Notes under the pieces: model-generated
Seen by the model: the letters and a program-made list of their open reading frames with translations, nothing else
Database searches by the model: none
What the model was told of the DNA's origin: nothing
NCBI GenBank assembly: GCA_964461135.1
Contig: CAYWTB010000070.1
Coordinates: 1 to 24,714 of the forward strand
DNA from: RQOF01 sp964461135
Lineage (GTDB): Bacteria; Calditrichota; Calditrichia; RBG-13-44-9
Direction: 5' to 3'
Length of the DNA: 24,714 bases
Position numbers and translations under genes: made by a program
In this document: positions 24,428 through 24,714 of the stretch, piece by piece
Layout of the letters: each line of letters begins with the position of its first letter
Numbering within the stretch: position 1 is the stretch's first letter

Positions 24428-24661
24428 CTATTTTAATAGCATCATTTTTCTGGTCATTGATTGCTTTGCTTTCCCCGAGAAAGTCAGTTTATAAAAATAG
24501 ATCCCGCTGGGAACACGATTTCCGTTATTATCCCTGGCATCCCAGGTAACTTTATAAGAGCCGGGCTGAATGGCGCCTTCAAACAACCTGCGAATTTCCT
24601 GGCCCAGAATGTTGTAAATTCTCAAATCAAGCATGCCGGTATTAGGTATACTGTAACTGAT
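24428..24661 (-). pseudogene. Orphan type IX secretion C-terminal sorting domain
   Basis: On the minus strand the frame from 24661 to the stop at 24428 reads ISYSIPNTGMLDLRIYNILG, continues with QEIRRL, and ends in NGNRVPSGIYFYKL...MTRKMMLLK. This is the family-typical C-terminal domain (Por secretion tail/FlgD-like) of proteins exported by the type IX system in FCB bacteria. The conserved part normally starts with an NPFNP-type lead into the YSIP strand. Here an in-frame TAA at 24662-24664 stands just before ISYSIP, and nothing recognisable precedes it up to the window edge. It is thus likely a decayed remnant of a large secreted protein. A frameshift or sequence error just upstream is the alternative. 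An ATG at 24634 could open a 68-residue frame, but no ribosome site supports it. Confidence 0.65.
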
Positions 24662-24714
24662 TTAGGGCTTCACAAAACTCTTAGTTTATTATTATAAGTC
24701 ATGATATTTGGTAC

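Overview
The window reads as a chromosomal segment of a Gram-negative bacterium of the FCB superphylum, probably a Calditrichota/KSB1-like or related lineage. The basis is modest. A C-terminal sorting domain of the type IX secretion kind lies at the right end (24428-24661, minus strand), GC content looks moderate, ribosome binding sites are GGAG-type, and intergenic regions carry hairpin repeats of the sort common in such genomes. I see no rRNA, tRNA, CRISPR array, integrase or intact transposase. Almost every gene can be assigned to a family.

Left part (1-4068): a small MTH1187-type thiamine-binding protein on the plus strand, then three minus-strand genes: a CPBP-family membrane protein with an altered first motif, an unrecognised membrane-anchored protein, and a fold-type I PLP aminotransferase. 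A repeat-rich gap of about 590 bases (3973-4564) separates these from the next genes.

Thiol/redox part (4565-9488): a dihydrolipoamide dehydrogenase/mercuric reductase-like flavoprotein, then egtB and egtD, the two core genes of ergothioneine synthesis. A convergent fold-type III PLP enzyme of the D-threonine aldolase/D-serine dehydratase family follows. Neither egtA nor egtE is present in the window.

Osmotic and central-carbon part (9682-22997): an MscS channel, transketolase, transaldolase, a CrtI-like FAD oxidoreductase, a 640-base gap with REP-like hairpins, a CPA1 cation/proton antiporter with a C-terminal RCK-like domain, zwf and pgl overlapping by 4 bases, an NAD-type isocitrate dehydrogenase, and a GT81-like glucosyl-3-phosphoglycerate synthase. 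Together these supply the oxidative entry (except gnd) and the non-oxidative arm of the pentose phosphate pathway, reducing power, and three osmotic or ionic functions: channel, antiporter and compatible-solute synthesis.

Right end (22998-24714): a PflX-type radical SAM protein, then a decayed region with a possible MITE-like inverted repeat and an orphan type IX sorting domain.

I did not find a convincing new defence or mobile system. The most interesting leads are the egtBD locus flanked by an unassigned disulfide-reductase-like flavoprotein and a PLP lyase-like enzyme, the mixed pentose phosphate/osmotic neighbourhood, and the hairpin repeat modules in the gaps.
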